From contig CM077647.1 in the NCBI GenBank assembly GCA_039707465.1, positions 118,980,610 through 119,044,609 on the forward strand: DNA of 64,000 nucleotides, read 5' to 3'. A program made the translations under genes and the position numbers. The DNA comes from Rhabdophis nuchalis (Eukaryota > Chordata > Lepidosauria > Squamata > Natricidae). The notes under the pieces are model-generated. The model saw only the letters and a program-made list of their open reading frames with translations. It ran no database searches and had not been told where the DNA came from. Below are positions 1 through 11,880 of the stretch, one piece after another; position 1 is the first letter of the stretch; every line of letters starts with the position of its first letter.

Positions 1-1429
1 ACAAATGAGCACTTTCCTTGCAATTTTGCCTGGCAATATATAGCAAAGTAAGTTGTTACTCCAGAACCTGCTTTTCCAGAAATACAATATGCTTCCTTTA
101 ACAGGATTATCAATCCAGCATGGAGAAAGCAAAGAGTTCTATGAAAGAAAAGGAAAGGCTACGTCACATTTGCCATGCTGTTAAAGAGGTAATAAAAAGG
201 AAAACAGCTAATTTTTCAAAATTAAGCAGGAAATCTGAGAAAAAGGAACAATATTTTTTTTCACCCTTCAAATTTAAGATATGTTAAAAATAATTCCGGA
301 GGAACACAAACAGCTCCTCCAACAGCTTTTTCTGACACATATCAAAAGCCTCACCCATTCTTCCCTAGCTCCACCCATTTGGGATAATAGAAACAAAGTT
401 CCTAATTAGACTTCTGCCCAAAATAATCATGCTGATATCTTCTCACTATTCCAAAGAGAAGTGAATCCTTAGATTTGCATGCTATCACTTCTTGAATCAA
501 TCAATCTCTCTGTGTGTATGTGTGTTCCAGCATAACTCTGGAAGGCCTCAAGCAGTTTCAACCAAACTTGGTACATAGATTACTTACTCTCTGGAAAGAA
601 ATTCTGTGGGGGTAAGATACCCCTAACACCTCTCGGGATGTGTGTTCTGTTAAGATACAGCTTGTTGTGCCTTAAATAGCTTCTACTGTACTGCCTTAAA
701 ATGGATTCTACTGCACAGCACTGTGGAGTTGCCATGGTAACAGCTTTACACAGTACCCCACAAGGGAGCTCCCTCCAACATTAGAAATTGTGGCAAAGTT
801 CATAGAAGGAAGGTTCGGGTAAATAAATATCTGGGCAGCACCCGGTTATCAGCTAGTACCTAATGCAAAAACACTCAGCATTTAAGAGTGCACAATAAAG
901 ATAATTGTTCAATACATTTTATTCATTCAATACATCAAGTAAGAGAACAATACACTTGCAGACCTCTTCATGTGCTCCCTTCATATGAGGGAGAGGCTCA
1001 TGTGTTGTTATAGTTGAAAGCTATGCTGGAGGTATACTAGCAGAAAGTATACCAGAAGGTAAAGTAAGCCAAACAGGTTTCAACTAAAGAACTGGACTAA
1101 GAGACAAAGACAAACCCATTTACCATGATGAGACAATAGGGGGAAAAACCCCACATTGGCTTGGTCGTCACTAGGGTTAACAAGGACCCCTGGGCGAAAA
1201 GTGACTTACATAGGTTAGAGAAAGACTTGGTGACCTACTCCACCAAAAGGTATATGGGAAGGGTCCCAAACATGTCAGATAGGGTGCCCATGGACAACAG
1301 GAATCCCAGTTGCCAAGGGAGCCAGTGGCATAATCAAATGTCTGTACAGAAATACATCTGATAGCCACATGTTCCTTCCTCCAGAGCCAGTTCCAGTCAG
1401 TGTTCATGTGGAGTGGGATGGGGGGAGTC
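1..1429. other. Gene-free stretch, no feature recognised
   Basis: I see no coding exon, RNA gene or clear mobile-element end here. The part at about 500-850 reads like a dispersed squamate repeat, but no second copy lies in this window to prove it. Confidence 0.4.
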
Positions 1430-1985
1430 CAGCTCGAACTCCTGCTCTGCATATTCCTCAGGGCTCAATATTCTCTCTACACTTGTTAAACCTCCACATG
1501 AAGCCACTGGGTGAGATCATCTGAGGACAAGTATTAGGCTGATGACACACAACTTTGCATCTCCCCCTTGGCTGCCCAAGTGATACCATAGAGGTTGTGT
1601 TTTCATGTCTGCAGGCTCAGTGTCTAGGATTTGGATGGAGAACATCAGATTTCAACCAAATACTAGCAAAACTGAGAGTCTTATGATCCCCTTGAATCTA
1701 TAGATTTTCCACTGTTATTTCTGTATGAGGTTTACTACCTCTGACCGAACCAGTATGCAATTTTGTGGGAGGGGCTGTCCTCCTGAACTTGACTCCTACT
1801 CAGAGCTGGCAGCTATGTCCAGGAGGGATTTTAGACAACTTGTTATGTACTAATTGCACTCATTCCTGGACCAGGAAACTCTACTCACAATTACTCATGC
1901 TTTGTCTCCTCCCAAATGCACTGCTATAATATGTTTTACATGGAATTGCCTATGAGCAGCACCTAGAAGCTGTGATTGATGCAGA
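1430..1985 (+). mobile_element. Decayed CR1/L2-like LINE fragment
   Basis: With frameshifts, this stretch follows the reverse-transcriptase region of the better copies at 34785-36330 and 44010-45760: the block for a proline-glutamine-glycine motif at about 1455, the methionine-lysine-proline-leucine-glycine stretch at about 1500, a degraded YADD box near 1540, and later the leucine-rich thumb region. It has many stops and indels, so it is an old, dead copy. Boundaries are approximate. Confidence 0.65.
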
Positions 1986-2187
1986 ATGGAGTGGTGCAAG
2001 CAGTTATACACACATTCTTTAATCAGCACCTTAGATTTCTCCACTGGATGCATTGTTTGTTTGTATGCTCGTGTTCAATTCAGGGTCATTCAATGCTACC
2101 CATCCTATGTATGTGTGGCAAGTACTATTTGTTAAGGAGTGTTATTTGTAGACCCCAGGAAGAGAACCTTTTCTGCTGTGATACTGT

Positions 2188-2400
2188 CTATGGAGACTCT
2201 CAGTCAAGTCATGGTTGTCCCAAAGATGCTTTTTTAAGAGGCAACTGAACTTTCTGGTTTTTCTTTGAAGATGTTTCACTTTTCATCCAAGAAGATTCTT
2301 CAGCTCTTCTTGTATGAGAAGCAAAATGTCTTCAAAAAAAACCTCCAGTTGCCTCTTGAAAAAGCACCTTTGGGATACCCACCTTTAAGGACATCACCTT
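2188..2400. repeat. Unnamed dispersed repeat, copy 1
   Basis: It contains 'tatggaga.tctcagt', 'tcatggttgtc.caaag', 'aggcaact', and a stretch on coated-pit-like 'catccaagaag'. The same ordered words occur at 11529-11880, so this is a dispersed family. The last 80 bases partly mirror the first part (AGGCAACTG... against ...CAGTTGCCT), suggesting a fold-back DNA transposon. I cannot name the family. Confidence 0.5.
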
Positions 2401-2532
2401 CCTCCTCCACCAGAGATTAGATTGGTAACGATCCTGCTGGCCTTTTTTTTCTCTGCCTTAAAGATATAGTTTTGCAATCAAGCTCGGGAATCTGGACTGC
2501 AGCAGAGCCCTTGCAAAGGTTATGTTGATTCA

Positions 2533-3545
2533 TAATCATCATCATCATCTTTATTGTCAATGTACTAAAATTACAATGAGATTGATTTTAACTTCACTGG
2601 TGCAAAATTATAACAGAAACAAAAAAAGAGAAAAGAAAAAAGAAAAAAACTAGTATGTGCATGGAGTGATCGTGGTTGAATTTAAAAGTCTCACAGCCCA
2701 AGGATAGAAGCTATCTTTAAACCTGTTTGTTCGGCTGGCTATACTTTGATATCTTCTGCCTGATGGTAGACGTGCAAAGAGATACCAACCAGGGTGTGAA
2801 TCACCTATGAGAATCTTCCTTACTCTGCTAAAGCAGTTAGATCTGGCGATGTTATCCAGTCATGTCAGAGGGCAACCAATGGTTTCTTGTGCCGAATTGA
2901 TCACTCTCTGTAGTGCCTTCCTTTCCGCAACTGTTAAACCAGCATACCACACTATGATACAATATGTGAGGACACTTTCTATGGTGGACCGATAGAAAGA
3001 GGTCATCAGCCGTTGTTCCACCTGATTTTTCCGCAGGACTCTAAGAAAATGGAGTCTCTGTTGGGCTTTTCCAATCACCAGAGATGTGTTGTTTTTCCAG
3101 GTGAGATCTTGGCTAATAAGCACTCCTAAGAATTTAAAAGAGGAACCCTTCTCCACACAGCCCCCCTCAATATACATTGGGGCAGGTTCCTCTCTGTGCT
3201 TCCAGAAATCTAGCACCATCTCCTTTGTCTTGCTAGTATTTAGATGTAAGTTGTTTCTTGAGCACTATGCAGATACCTTCTGGACTTCTTCCCTGTATGC
3301 TGATTCGTCCCCTCCAGTTATGAGACCCACCACCATTGTGTCATCTGCAAATTTTATTATGATGTTGGATGCATCAGAGGATATGCAGTCATATGTATAC
3401 AGTGAGTAGAGGTAGGGGCTGAGCACACAGCCCTGAGGGGAGCCTGTGCTGAGCTTCAGCATGGAAGATGTAAAAGACCCAACCCTTACTGTTTGTGGAC
3501 GATCAGTCAGGAAGTCTTTGATTGTTGCTGATTGTTTTATTCTAA
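2533..3545 (-). mobile_element. LINE reverse-transcriptase relic (clade other than the CR1/L2-like copies)
   Basis: Two minus-strand open stretches, 3265-3462 and 2860-3219, carry non-LTR reverse-transcriptase features: a GSPQGCVLSP box, the catalytic FADDT box, then a thumb region with SFKFLGVLIS and an AQQRLHFLR stretch. They lie in different frames with a gap, so the copy is broken. The 3' end, at the low-coordinate side, finishes in a GAT-type triplet tail (ATC repeats at about 2535-2550 on the + strand), typical of target-primed insertion. The YADD region differs clearly from the dominant family in this window. It is truncated at the 5' end. Confidence 0.7.
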
Positions 3546-4569
3546 TTCAGTTGCTGGCTGTATGTGTGTTGTTTTCGTTGTTAAATGCTTTAATGGTGTT
3601 TTTAATTATTGTTAATCACCCAAATTTGTGAATTTGAATTGAACAGTGTTATAAATTGATGGATGTATAAATAAATTCAATTATAATTCATAAATAAATG
3701 CATAAACAAATAAATAAGTTCAGCAATCTCCTTCCCACCTAGTCAAAATTGGAGCTCAAGCACCCCTTTTTTTGCGCATTAACTATTGCTGAGAGGGGGG
3801 CAGGAAATTATTCTTGTAATCATTTATTCTGCCTCCTGTTGCTGGAACAGGATTTTGGTAGAATTTCCCAATCTCTTCTGATATACCCAGGTTTCCTGAC
3901 TCTGCTTCCCATCATATTTCTCACAATAGGAGGCAATGGGACTGAGAGTACAGTCCCACCCTGTCAATGAAACTCTAACTCAACCTTGAACCAAGTGGAT
4001 ACTTTTGCTTCACAGGATATTTTCATGAATTACTCCCCTAACATTTTGTGGTAATGAATCCTATAGATTAATTGCAAGCCTTTTTAAAAATCCCCGATTC
4101 ATCTCCTGCCAATGATCTCAAATGTTTTGGAATACTGATGAATAAAGGTTTAATGTAGAAAAGAAAACCTCAGAAACACTAACAACCTGAACTTTGATCA
4201 ATTCAATTAAGTTCAGTAGCTGGGTTTAAACACATGATGCTAAGCCATGGTTCGTTCTAATTATAATTAAATGAAGGTATAATATTTGACCCAACCATAA
4301 CAACAAAACATAAAATAATTAATAACTAGATAGTTATGTTAGGCTCAATTACACTTTAAACCAAAATTAAACAAATCATATTATAGTATGTGTATATCAC
4401 ACCCATATGTGAACATTTCCTGGGCTAGGAATGCAACAATGAGGAAAGTGATATCTTCTGAATTTTTGTGTCATACTTCTTGTGAGCTAGATATATCTAT
4501 TGCTTTTGTAATTTCCTGGTTTCAGATTTTCTGATAGTCAGAATGGCTTATCTTATCTAAACTAGTTTT
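3546..4569. other. No gene seen
   Basis: AT-rich non-coding sequence. A scattered 'taaaccatg'-type motif near 4230 resembles others at about 8085, 9830, 15170 and 18230. Nothing else can be supported. Confidence 0.4.
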
Positions 4570-4740
4570 AGCTTTGTGTGTGTGTATGTTCAAGTCAAAC
4601 GTGACTCCTGGCAACTGCCTACACAAGTACCCAGTTATCTTGGCAGGGCTTTTCAGAAGTGATTTGCCCTTGCTTCTTTCTAGGACTGAGAATGTTTGGT
4701 CTCTAAGGTCTCCCAATTTCTACTCTGTTACATTAACTAT
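4570..4740 (-). repeat. SINE body fragment
   Basis: The words 'gactcctggcaactgcc', 'cttggcagggcttttcagaag' and 'gatttgccctt' match in order the body of the tRNA-derived SINE at 36768-37072. The tRNA-related head is missing here. Orientation is taken from that copy. Confidence 0.5.
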
Positions 4741-4923
4741 TATACCAAAGTGGTTTTTCTAATTGATTTGAAAATATCCCAACATTTTGAAATTTACTTT
4801 GGGCTATTTTTATAACATTGTTGGTATAGAGAAATCTTTATTTAAGGGAGACCATAGGGCAGAGTGCCTAGTAAAGACAAACGTTTAATGAAGTCAGACT
4901 GAAATAGTCAAAATTTGCATATA

Positions 4924-5311
4924 GATAGTCCTCGACGGTATGACCATAAATGAGCCCAAAATTTATTTTGCTAAGTGAAATGTGTTAAATAAATTTTGAC
5001 CCATTTTATGATCTTTCTTGCCACAGTTGTTAAGCAAATCACTGCAGTTGTTATGTTTATAATGTTGTTAAATGAATCTGGTTTTCCCATTGACCTTGCT
5101 TGTCAGGAGGTCGCAAAAGGTGATCAAATGACCCTGCGACACAGAAACCATCATAAATATGAGCCAGTTGTCAAGCCTGTGAATTTTGATAAAGTGACTG
5201 CCGGGATGCTGCAATGATCCTAAGTGTGAAAAATGGTCATATTTTTTTCCCCCAGTGCTGTTGTAACTTTGAACGGTGATAAAGTAAAGTGTTCTAAGTT
5301 AAAGACTAACT
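4924..5311. repeat. Mariner-type miniature element
   Basis: It starts near AGTCCTCGAC and ends near a 'taagttaaagact' stretch that pairs imperfectly with it. Inside are repeated motifs of the 'gttgttaagTgaat' kind and 'ggtcgcaaaaggtgatca'. I recognise it as an abundant non-autonomous squamate DNA transposon of probable Tc1/mariner type. Related pieces seem to lie at about 37771-38520, 49190-49330 and 61030-61320. No transposase frame remains; the superfamily call is from memory. Confidence 0.5.
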
Positions 5312-6365
5312 GCATTGATGTAATTGATATTTTAATATAATTTTTATCAAGTTATGACATGGGAGTGATATATTATGGATTGCTAATGTTTTATAATTGC
5401 AGATTATAATTTATTTTACCACATCCCACACTCCCAAATATTGGGAATTTTAACTGGTTGAAGATTATTATTTCTCTACTATTTATTGCAGCCAGGAACT
5501 ACCATTTGTATATTCTAAAGCAGGGAATGCTTCTGAAATGAGCTTCTTTCAGGTTCTGATGCAAAAGTCCCCAATTATGTTCAATTTTCTCTTTGTCAAT
5601 TATTCATATTATGAGAATTAAGCGGCAATTCTGCCCAGTGGGGTAAACGTTCATCATTCAGATTGCTGCAACAGGGATTTTAAAAAATGTTACAGAGTTC
5701 CTGAGCTATGTTTGGAGAAGATGGCAAATTCTGCTTGAATGTCAAAATGACAATCTTCATCTGTTTCAGATGGGGTTGAGTTGCAGCAAAAACAAGTTGG
5801 GGAGGATATGGCAGAAAGAAAGAAATTTTGGGGGAATGGCACAGTGCAAGTGGGGAAGAATTCCTAGTTATGACCATCAGCGCCATCAGGTAGCCCAGAC
5901 TAGGAAATCAAGTCAACAGAAAGGTTAAAAATGTTTTTTTTTAAATTTAGAGTGGCTATAATAAAAGAATTTTGCAAATTTGCTGCATCGCCTTCTTTTT
6001 TCTCAAATTCAGTGAATTAGGGAGGCATCTGCCTGAGTCACTTTCAAATATTATCTCTTTGTTCTGGGTTTAAAAAAAATCAGCTCTGTTTGCTTAGAAG
6101 CCTTAGATAGTACCAGTAGTTCCTGCATATCTCTGACCAGGCCATCTTCCTTACTCTCTGTATGACTAAGGTCTGTTTAACTTACCTTTGATTATGAGAT
6201 TAAGACATTATACAACAAAATGGGAAGGTTGAGGTAATCAGGGAAACCTAGATTACATGGATCCTTCATCATGATGTGTGAATTCAGGAATCAAATCCCA
6301 AATGAGGAGGGAGAGGAGATGTGGAAAAAAAGGCATTTGGGGCAAATGGTTTGACCTCAGACCAT
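5312..6365. other. No gene seen
   Basis: AT-rich sequence without long reading frames, splice-bounded frames or recognisable repeats. Confidence 0.4.
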
Positions 6366-6465
6366 GTAGGTAGAGGCAGATGTAGGGTCTTCTGCTTGGG
6401 CAGGGGGTTGGACTAGATGACTTGCAAAGTCCCTTCCAACTCTGTTAATCTGTTATCTGTTATCA
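6366..6465 (+). mobile_element. CR1 LINE 3' end
   Basis: The stretch 'gggttggactagatgact' followed by 'cccttccaactctgtt' and an imperfect TCTGTTA-type octamer repeat is the classical CR1 3' terminus with its short tandem tail. The rest of the element is missing (5' truncation). It is the same family as the longer minus-strand copy at 18375-19316. Confidence 0.8.
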
Positions 6466-7101
6466 TGTACAAAAGAAGCCCAAGTTAATACAATACACTG
6501 GGTGGGAAAGGACAAGGGAGTGGCTGGGGCTGGATATCTGCTTTCCTTTGCCTCTGATCAGATAATTGCCAGGCAAGGATGCACAAAGAGAACCCCTTAT
6601 TTCCTATCTCTACGCCCTGTGGAAAGAGCAAAGGGAGGGTTTGGATGCTATTGTGGCTTCCATTGTTCATTAAACTAGCTTGTCCCTTTCCTTTCCTGGC
6701 CAAAGGGTCCAGGAAGGAAGGCTTGAACCCCGTGCTTTCTCTATTCAAGCTATACCCAAGGGGACAATTTGACAGCTGGGTGTTCTTCCTTCCTTCCTTT
6801 TGGGATATACAATTGAATGGGTGTGTATGACTTCTCAGTGTATGTGTGTGGCAGTTAATTTTTCCTTTTGTGTTCTTTTTCACACACATAAACACACACT
6901 CAAAGGAATTCAAACTACAGGGTGATGGGATTCTTAAAACTACTGATGCTTTCATAATGAAGAGCAATAAGATGGTAACATATGCACAGGCAGGCTATGT
7001 GCAGGGAGAGAAAACACCATTGTTGCTATATTTATACCTCGCCATTCCCATGACAGCCTTGTTTTTGCAGCCTCCAGAGTCACAATGTCATGCCATAACA
7101 T

Positions 7102-7177
<76 letters not shown>

Positions 7178-7320
7178 TTTATAGACCGCTTCCTCTCCCC
7201 GAAGGGACTCGGAGCGGTGCACAGGGGAATTAAAATATACAAACATAAATATACATAAATATAAATAAAATCAAGATTAAACAATTTATCCCTGCGCTAA
7301 AAACCCAAAATACTAAAAAC
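7102..7320 (-). mobile_element. (AAT)n microsatellite and CR1/L2-like LINE 3' end
   Basis: A run of about 24 AAT units (7102-7173) directly joins 'tagaccgcttcctctcccc gaagggactcggagcgg', the reverse complement of the conserved 3' UTR of the CR1/L2-like LINE family. On the minus strand the LINE 3' end therefore runs into an ATT repeat, so the microsatellite has probably grown from the LINE tail. Poly-asparagine and poly-tyrosine frames here are artefacts of the repeat. Confidence 0.75.
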
Positions 7321-9356
7321 TAAAATTTGCCTATCTCCATTGGCATTTCAGTTTCAGGTGTGTCACTGTATAATTATTACTTTGTCCTAGGAGCTGCAAT
7401 TTCATAGTATCTTGACCATATAGGTTACTTTAAATGATAATGACTTCCAAGGATCTGACAGTAGAATCTATGACTGTATCAGAATTTGAAACTGGCTCTT
7501 AGTTACTACATATCATGAAAGCTTACACTGGAATATCATTGTAGGATCAAACTGATGGAAGGAAAAAGGAGGGCTTTCCACAAAAGCAGTGGTCAGTGTC
7601 ACTGCTGCTCCATTTCTCAAATGTTTATTCTTCCTTTACTAAATATGATAACTAACCCACACCTGGTGCATTTCAAATGTGTCACATTACAATTCCTAGT
7701 TTTACCCAATCCAAGCATCTCACAAGTTTCTATGTTGTTCTTTTATGCAACTTTTGCATCCTTTTAAAATTTCTCAGTTTTAGATAATACAGAGGAAGAA
7801 AAACAAAATTAAAAACTGCCTAAAGCAGTGTATGAATGCATGTATAGCTGTGTGTGGTCTGGGTATTTTAAATAGATTTTGAAAGAAATATGGCTATAGA
7901 AAAAAATAACCATGAAATAGAGTATTAACAATGAAATAAAGAAAACATTTCCATTCAGTTTTAAACAATGTTCTTTTTACTCCATCTGATTATTTTTGTC
8001 TCAGTTTCTACTACCGCATGAGAAATTTTGTTCATCATAGTTTACAATTTATTCAATAATTAAGCCACAAATAAGTACTGTAAACCATATTATGGGCTAG
8101 TAAATTGTATGACTGCAGCCACCGAATAGTTGTCCCAAACCAAACAAATAATCTAATCAGAGACTATTTTGCTGTATTTTTCTATGACAATCATATCCCA
8201 AACTAGGTATACTGAGGTCTTCCAGATGTTCGTTTTTATCTATTTAGGCAATATTCCAAATATTAATATATATCATTCGATGTGACTTTCCAAACTGGTG
8301 GAATTTACATGTTAGGCTCTACTTCTCATAATCTGTAGCCAGCATAACTAAGAATTAGAAGAGAAAGTCCGATAGGTATGGATGGTTTGGGGTTGAAGAA
8401 AGTTGGCAAAGTTGAAGTCAAATTTGCAGTGATTAATATATATCTACTTATAGACTCAAATGGGAGAATGACATTTAGAGGTCCTGTAAATGTGTCATAA
8501 ATATATTTTCTATTTTCATATTGTTTAAAATCCAAAACAAGCTCCTTTTATATGGCAAATATTATTGATAACATATTTTTCGGATATTATCACTGACCTT
8601 GACTATTGTAGCTCTTGTTTTATCCATGTAAAGAAATATGACTTGTGTTGAAAAGCCTACCAAAGTTAAATTTGCAATAAGCATTCAGTACATAATTGTT
8701 CCACTAGTACAGTAGCTGATGTTGCTTAATTATATTGTATTAATCAAACAATTCTATCTCCTGTCTCTAAATTTATGCTATTATTTTGTCTCTTAACCAT
8801 TCTCTTGATTTTCCCTTTCTTTTCTTTTTCTCAATATCATGAAGAATTCTACGGCTATAAAATATTCCTTCCTGTAGATTGACTTTTGCACATCTGATGG
8901 TGAATGTGATTAAAAATGTTTATGTGATGCTAGAAGACTGTTTCAGCCTCTCTGCAAGCCAAAATGCCATGCGACAGCAAGAAAACAGCACTGATAGATA
9001 TGCTGGACTTTCCATTCATGAGAGTATGCTGCCTTTATTAGAGCTGCATGCAAGCTAAATCAAACCATTTGTGGGAGGGCTTTGGCTGTTACAATTATGG
9101 TTCTTTCCCAACTACAAAACAAGAAACCTGTGCTTTTGTAATGTGCAACCTATAACTGGAAGAAAGTTCATTATAACCCTTTGTCAGATAAGAAACAGCT
9201 TTCAGCAAGTGCTTACAGACTTCTGCCCATCCTTCTTTAGTGAACAGAGTCTTCATTGCAGTACATCCTAAAGCTACTTTCATTGTCTGACATTGTGAAT
9301 GGTAATATATGAGGTTGTCAATAATGCTCAAGGCTCATCTATATATTGCAATATAC
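7321..9356. other. No gene seen
   Basis: AT-rich intergenic sequence with no supported exon. Short mirrored 'aaaccat/atggttt'-like words occur near 8085. Confidence 0.4.
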
Positions 9357-9358
9357 TA

Positions 9359-9699
9359 CAGTGATCCCTCGCCACTTCGCACTTCATGTTTTGCGGCTTC
9401 AGTGCTTCGCGGGTTTTTCAAACATACTGTACGAGTGGATTTATCGGCTCTCATAAAGGCGCGTGATTGGTTTCCGGTGCGACACTGTATTTTAGTGTTG
9501 TGTTGGCGATAACTTGTTTTGTTTAAGCGATACTTTAACTTTTTTTATTAATTACAGTAAGCCCTTATAATGCCGCCTAAGTGCTGTGCCCCTGCGAAAG
9601 CATACACGAAAATTCCTAGGGGTGAATCCTACTTCGCGGTTTTTCAGCTTTCGCGGAAGGTTCTGGTCCCCATTAACCGCGAAAAACGAGGGATCACTG
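9359..9699. mobile_element. Tigger/mariner-type miniature transposon with TA duplication
   Basis: The ends are inverted repeats: CAGTGATCCCTCG on the left and CGAGGGATCACTG on the right, with a weaker match continuing inward around 'ttcgcgg'. A TA dinucleotide flanks each side (9357-9358 and 9700-9701), the target duplication expected of Tc1/mariner elements. An ATG at 9570 opens a short frame (MPPKCCAPAKAYTK...) that runs into the right inverted repeat, perhaps the start of a former transposase. The element has a higher CpG content than its surroundings. It is non-autonomous. Confidence 0.8.
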
Positions 9700-10300
9700 T
9701 ATATACATTCATATATTAAATCTTCAGATTGATTTTTTTTAAAAACAGCTTTGTTAAACCATTAATTCATAATGCTTACTTATGAAACCATTAAGGTTGC
9801 ATTCATAACAGCATGCAAAGCCAAACTAAATAAACCATTATTATAGTTTAGTGAAGAGCATCCCCAAATAGCTAATGTCAAGGATTTAGGGACTTGAAGT
9901 TCACTCAGTTTGGAAACGGCTTAATGGAAGAAGCCTAGTTTTCTCTCATGCCTGAATACAGTCATGGAGCCTTGGTTTTTCAGCTTCTTTGGCTCCCTAC
10001 TCAATATTTAAAGCTTCAAAGACCTATTTTCAAACCCAGGATTCCCTACAGCATGTTGAAAGTTGAATGTGAAGTCATTATGTACAGAGTGCATTTCATG
10101 AAAAGCTACACTCTTTGCTCTCTCTGCCACAGCTATCCACCCATGGTTAAGTCTTAATTTTGGCTAGTAGCTGGTGACTCTGGGCCAGCCCTTTGGCCAC
10201 TTTGTAGTTATGAGTGATCCCTGATGAGACAGGCTGGCTTGCTGGAGCAAAGCAGAGCAGCATATCTGAGAGCTGCCCAGAGCATTTGGCACAAACTGGG

Positions 10301-10318
10301 CAGCTGCGCTAAATATAG
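10301..10318. promoter_or_regulatory. Adjacent E-box and MEF2-type motif
   Basis: CAGCTG at 10301-10306 is followed two bases later by CTAAATATAG at 10309-10318, a full match to the MEF2 consensus YTAWWWWTAR. Such pairs occur in muscle enhancers, and connexin 45 is expressed in heart and smooth muscle. The site lies about 2.6 kb upstream of the putative GJC1 promoter. The motifs are seen; a function is speculation. Confidence 0.25.
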
Positions 10319-10792
10319 ACTTCTTGGGGGACAGCCTGCTGAGAGAGAAAGGGGTAAAAAAAGAAAAATTCTCTTTCAGTTTCTCTGATCATTGCTGCCA
10401 GCGGGATGGCTGTAGTGCAGTTAATAGATGGCTTAGTTATTCCGTGTCTTAGAAATTGTGAGCAGAGTTTGATTTATGTCAGGGCTCAGCTCTGAGTTTT
10501 TAAACCTGTAAGTCAATCAATGTGCTTCTAAGGATGTATAGAATGCAAGTTTTAATTTGCACTCAAGCTCAGCAGAATCTGCAATTTATTTCTACCCAAG
10601 TCACTTATTTCTCACATTACTTTGATTAAAGGCTTATTTCAGTTTTTCCTTCATATTATGCACAAAGCAAACAAATGAAAAATTAGCTGCATTTTATTGC
10701 AAAGAATGACTAGTTATTAATAATCTGGCATACTGAAAAAACTGCATGTGCAAACATATATAATTTTAATTCTCTCTTTCAAACACCCAAGG

Positions 10793-11110
10793 CAACTTGG
10801 ATAATACTCACAGCAATTTTATCCTTTTGAGGTAGGTGGGGGTAAAAGAAACTGGCTGCCTCAAAGTCACACAAAATTTAATGACTGTGTTTAAGTTTGG
10901 ACCTGAGGCTTGCCCCAGAGTTCAATTCTCTAGCAATCACTCCATACTCAAACGGGTGCGAGTTTTGAATCTGTTTATCCTTTTTACGTTGGTAAATAGA
11001 GAAATGTATTAAGTATTCTAAGTAAAGTAGGCAATGGCAAACCATTTCCAAAATCTTGCCAAGAATATTTTGTTCGCAAGACTAGTCCCAGCACTAGCCA
11101 GAAATCAACA
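10793..11110 (-). repeat. Old SINE-like remnant
   Basis: The antisense of a 'cctcacag.aaaa.tgg' SINE body ('cagcaattttatccttttgaggtaggt') is followed by 'ggcaatggcaaaccatttcc aaaatcttgccaagaa', a stretch I recognise from squamate SINEs. Strongly diverged; limits approximate. Confidence 0.4.
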
Positions 11111-11138
11111 CAAAGGCACCCCCCTCAATATTTATGTT

Positions 11139-11141
<3 letters not shown>

Positions 11142-11172
<31 letters not shown>
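11142..11172. repeat. (TG)n microsatellite
   Basis: About 15 uninterrupted TG units, followed by a short TTGTA-type pentamer run to about 11195. Confidence 0.95.
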
Positions 11173-11174
<2 letters not shown>

Positions 11175-11528
11175 TGCATTGTATTGTATTGTGTTTGTGG
11201 ATTGTAGTGCAAACTATAACACATAAAAACATTATCCTAAAACAATCATTATTAAAAACATAATACAGTAACAACAAAATAAAAAATCATTTGCAACAGT
11301 TCAATCTTATTTAGGCAGCACTAATTTCCAAGAACCTATTTGGGAAATAAGCTAGAAACTGTTAATAATTTTAAAGTCATTTCAGAGGGAGAAGTATGCC
11401 CATCAAATTTTTTAAATAGTTCCATTCTGGATGTCACTTTGCTCTGGTTTCCTTTTGTGTCAAGTGTAGTATCTGAAATGGTATAGCAAATAGCCAGCTG
11501 GATAGGATATAGGTCACTAATGCAGATG

Positions 11529-11880
11529 TCTATGGAGATTCTCAGTTATCCAGATCATGGTTGTCTCAAAGCAGAGGTGGTATTCAGCCCGTTCTGACAG
11601 GTTCTGGAGAACCGGTAGCGGAAATTTTGAGCGTGGGGAGAGAATGGAGATTTTGCAGTATCCTTCCCCTGCCACGCCCACAAAGTCACACCCACAGGAC
11701 CAGTAGTAAAAAAGTTTGCATTCCACCACTGTCTCAAAAGGCAACTGGATTATGTTTTTTTCCCTTGAAGAGAAAGAAGACATTTCACTTATAACCCAAG
11801 AAGCTTCATCAGTTCTGACTGGATGGTAGTGGGAGGAGGGGAATGGAAGGATTAGTTCTGACCAGCATCTTTGAGTCACT
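11529..11880. repeat. Unnamed dispersed repeat, copy 2, split by a hAT element
   Basis: This shares ordered words with 2188-2400 ('tatggaga.tctcagt', 'tcatggttgtc.caaa', 'aggcaactg', 'catttcact', 'cc.aagaag'). It is interrupted at 11572-11731 by a hAT miniature element. Right of the insertion it continues with 'cagttctgactggatggtag'. Family unnamed. Confidence 0.5.
11572..11731. mobile_element. hAT miniature element, 160 bp
   Basis: The ends are CAGAGGTGGTATTC and the near-complementary GCATTCCACCACTG. The flanks are TCTCAAAG (11564-11571) and TCTCAAAA (11732-11739), a 7-of-8 match to an 8-bp target duplication, the hAT signature. A diverged relative ('agaaccggt.g.ggaaattttgag', 'gccacgcccac') lies at 37335-37635. 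It interrupts an older repeat. Confidence 0.75.

Noticed and set aside
7102..7284. Long poly-asparagine and poly-tyrosine reading frames
   Set aside because: They are translations of the (AAT)n microsatellite and have no protein features.
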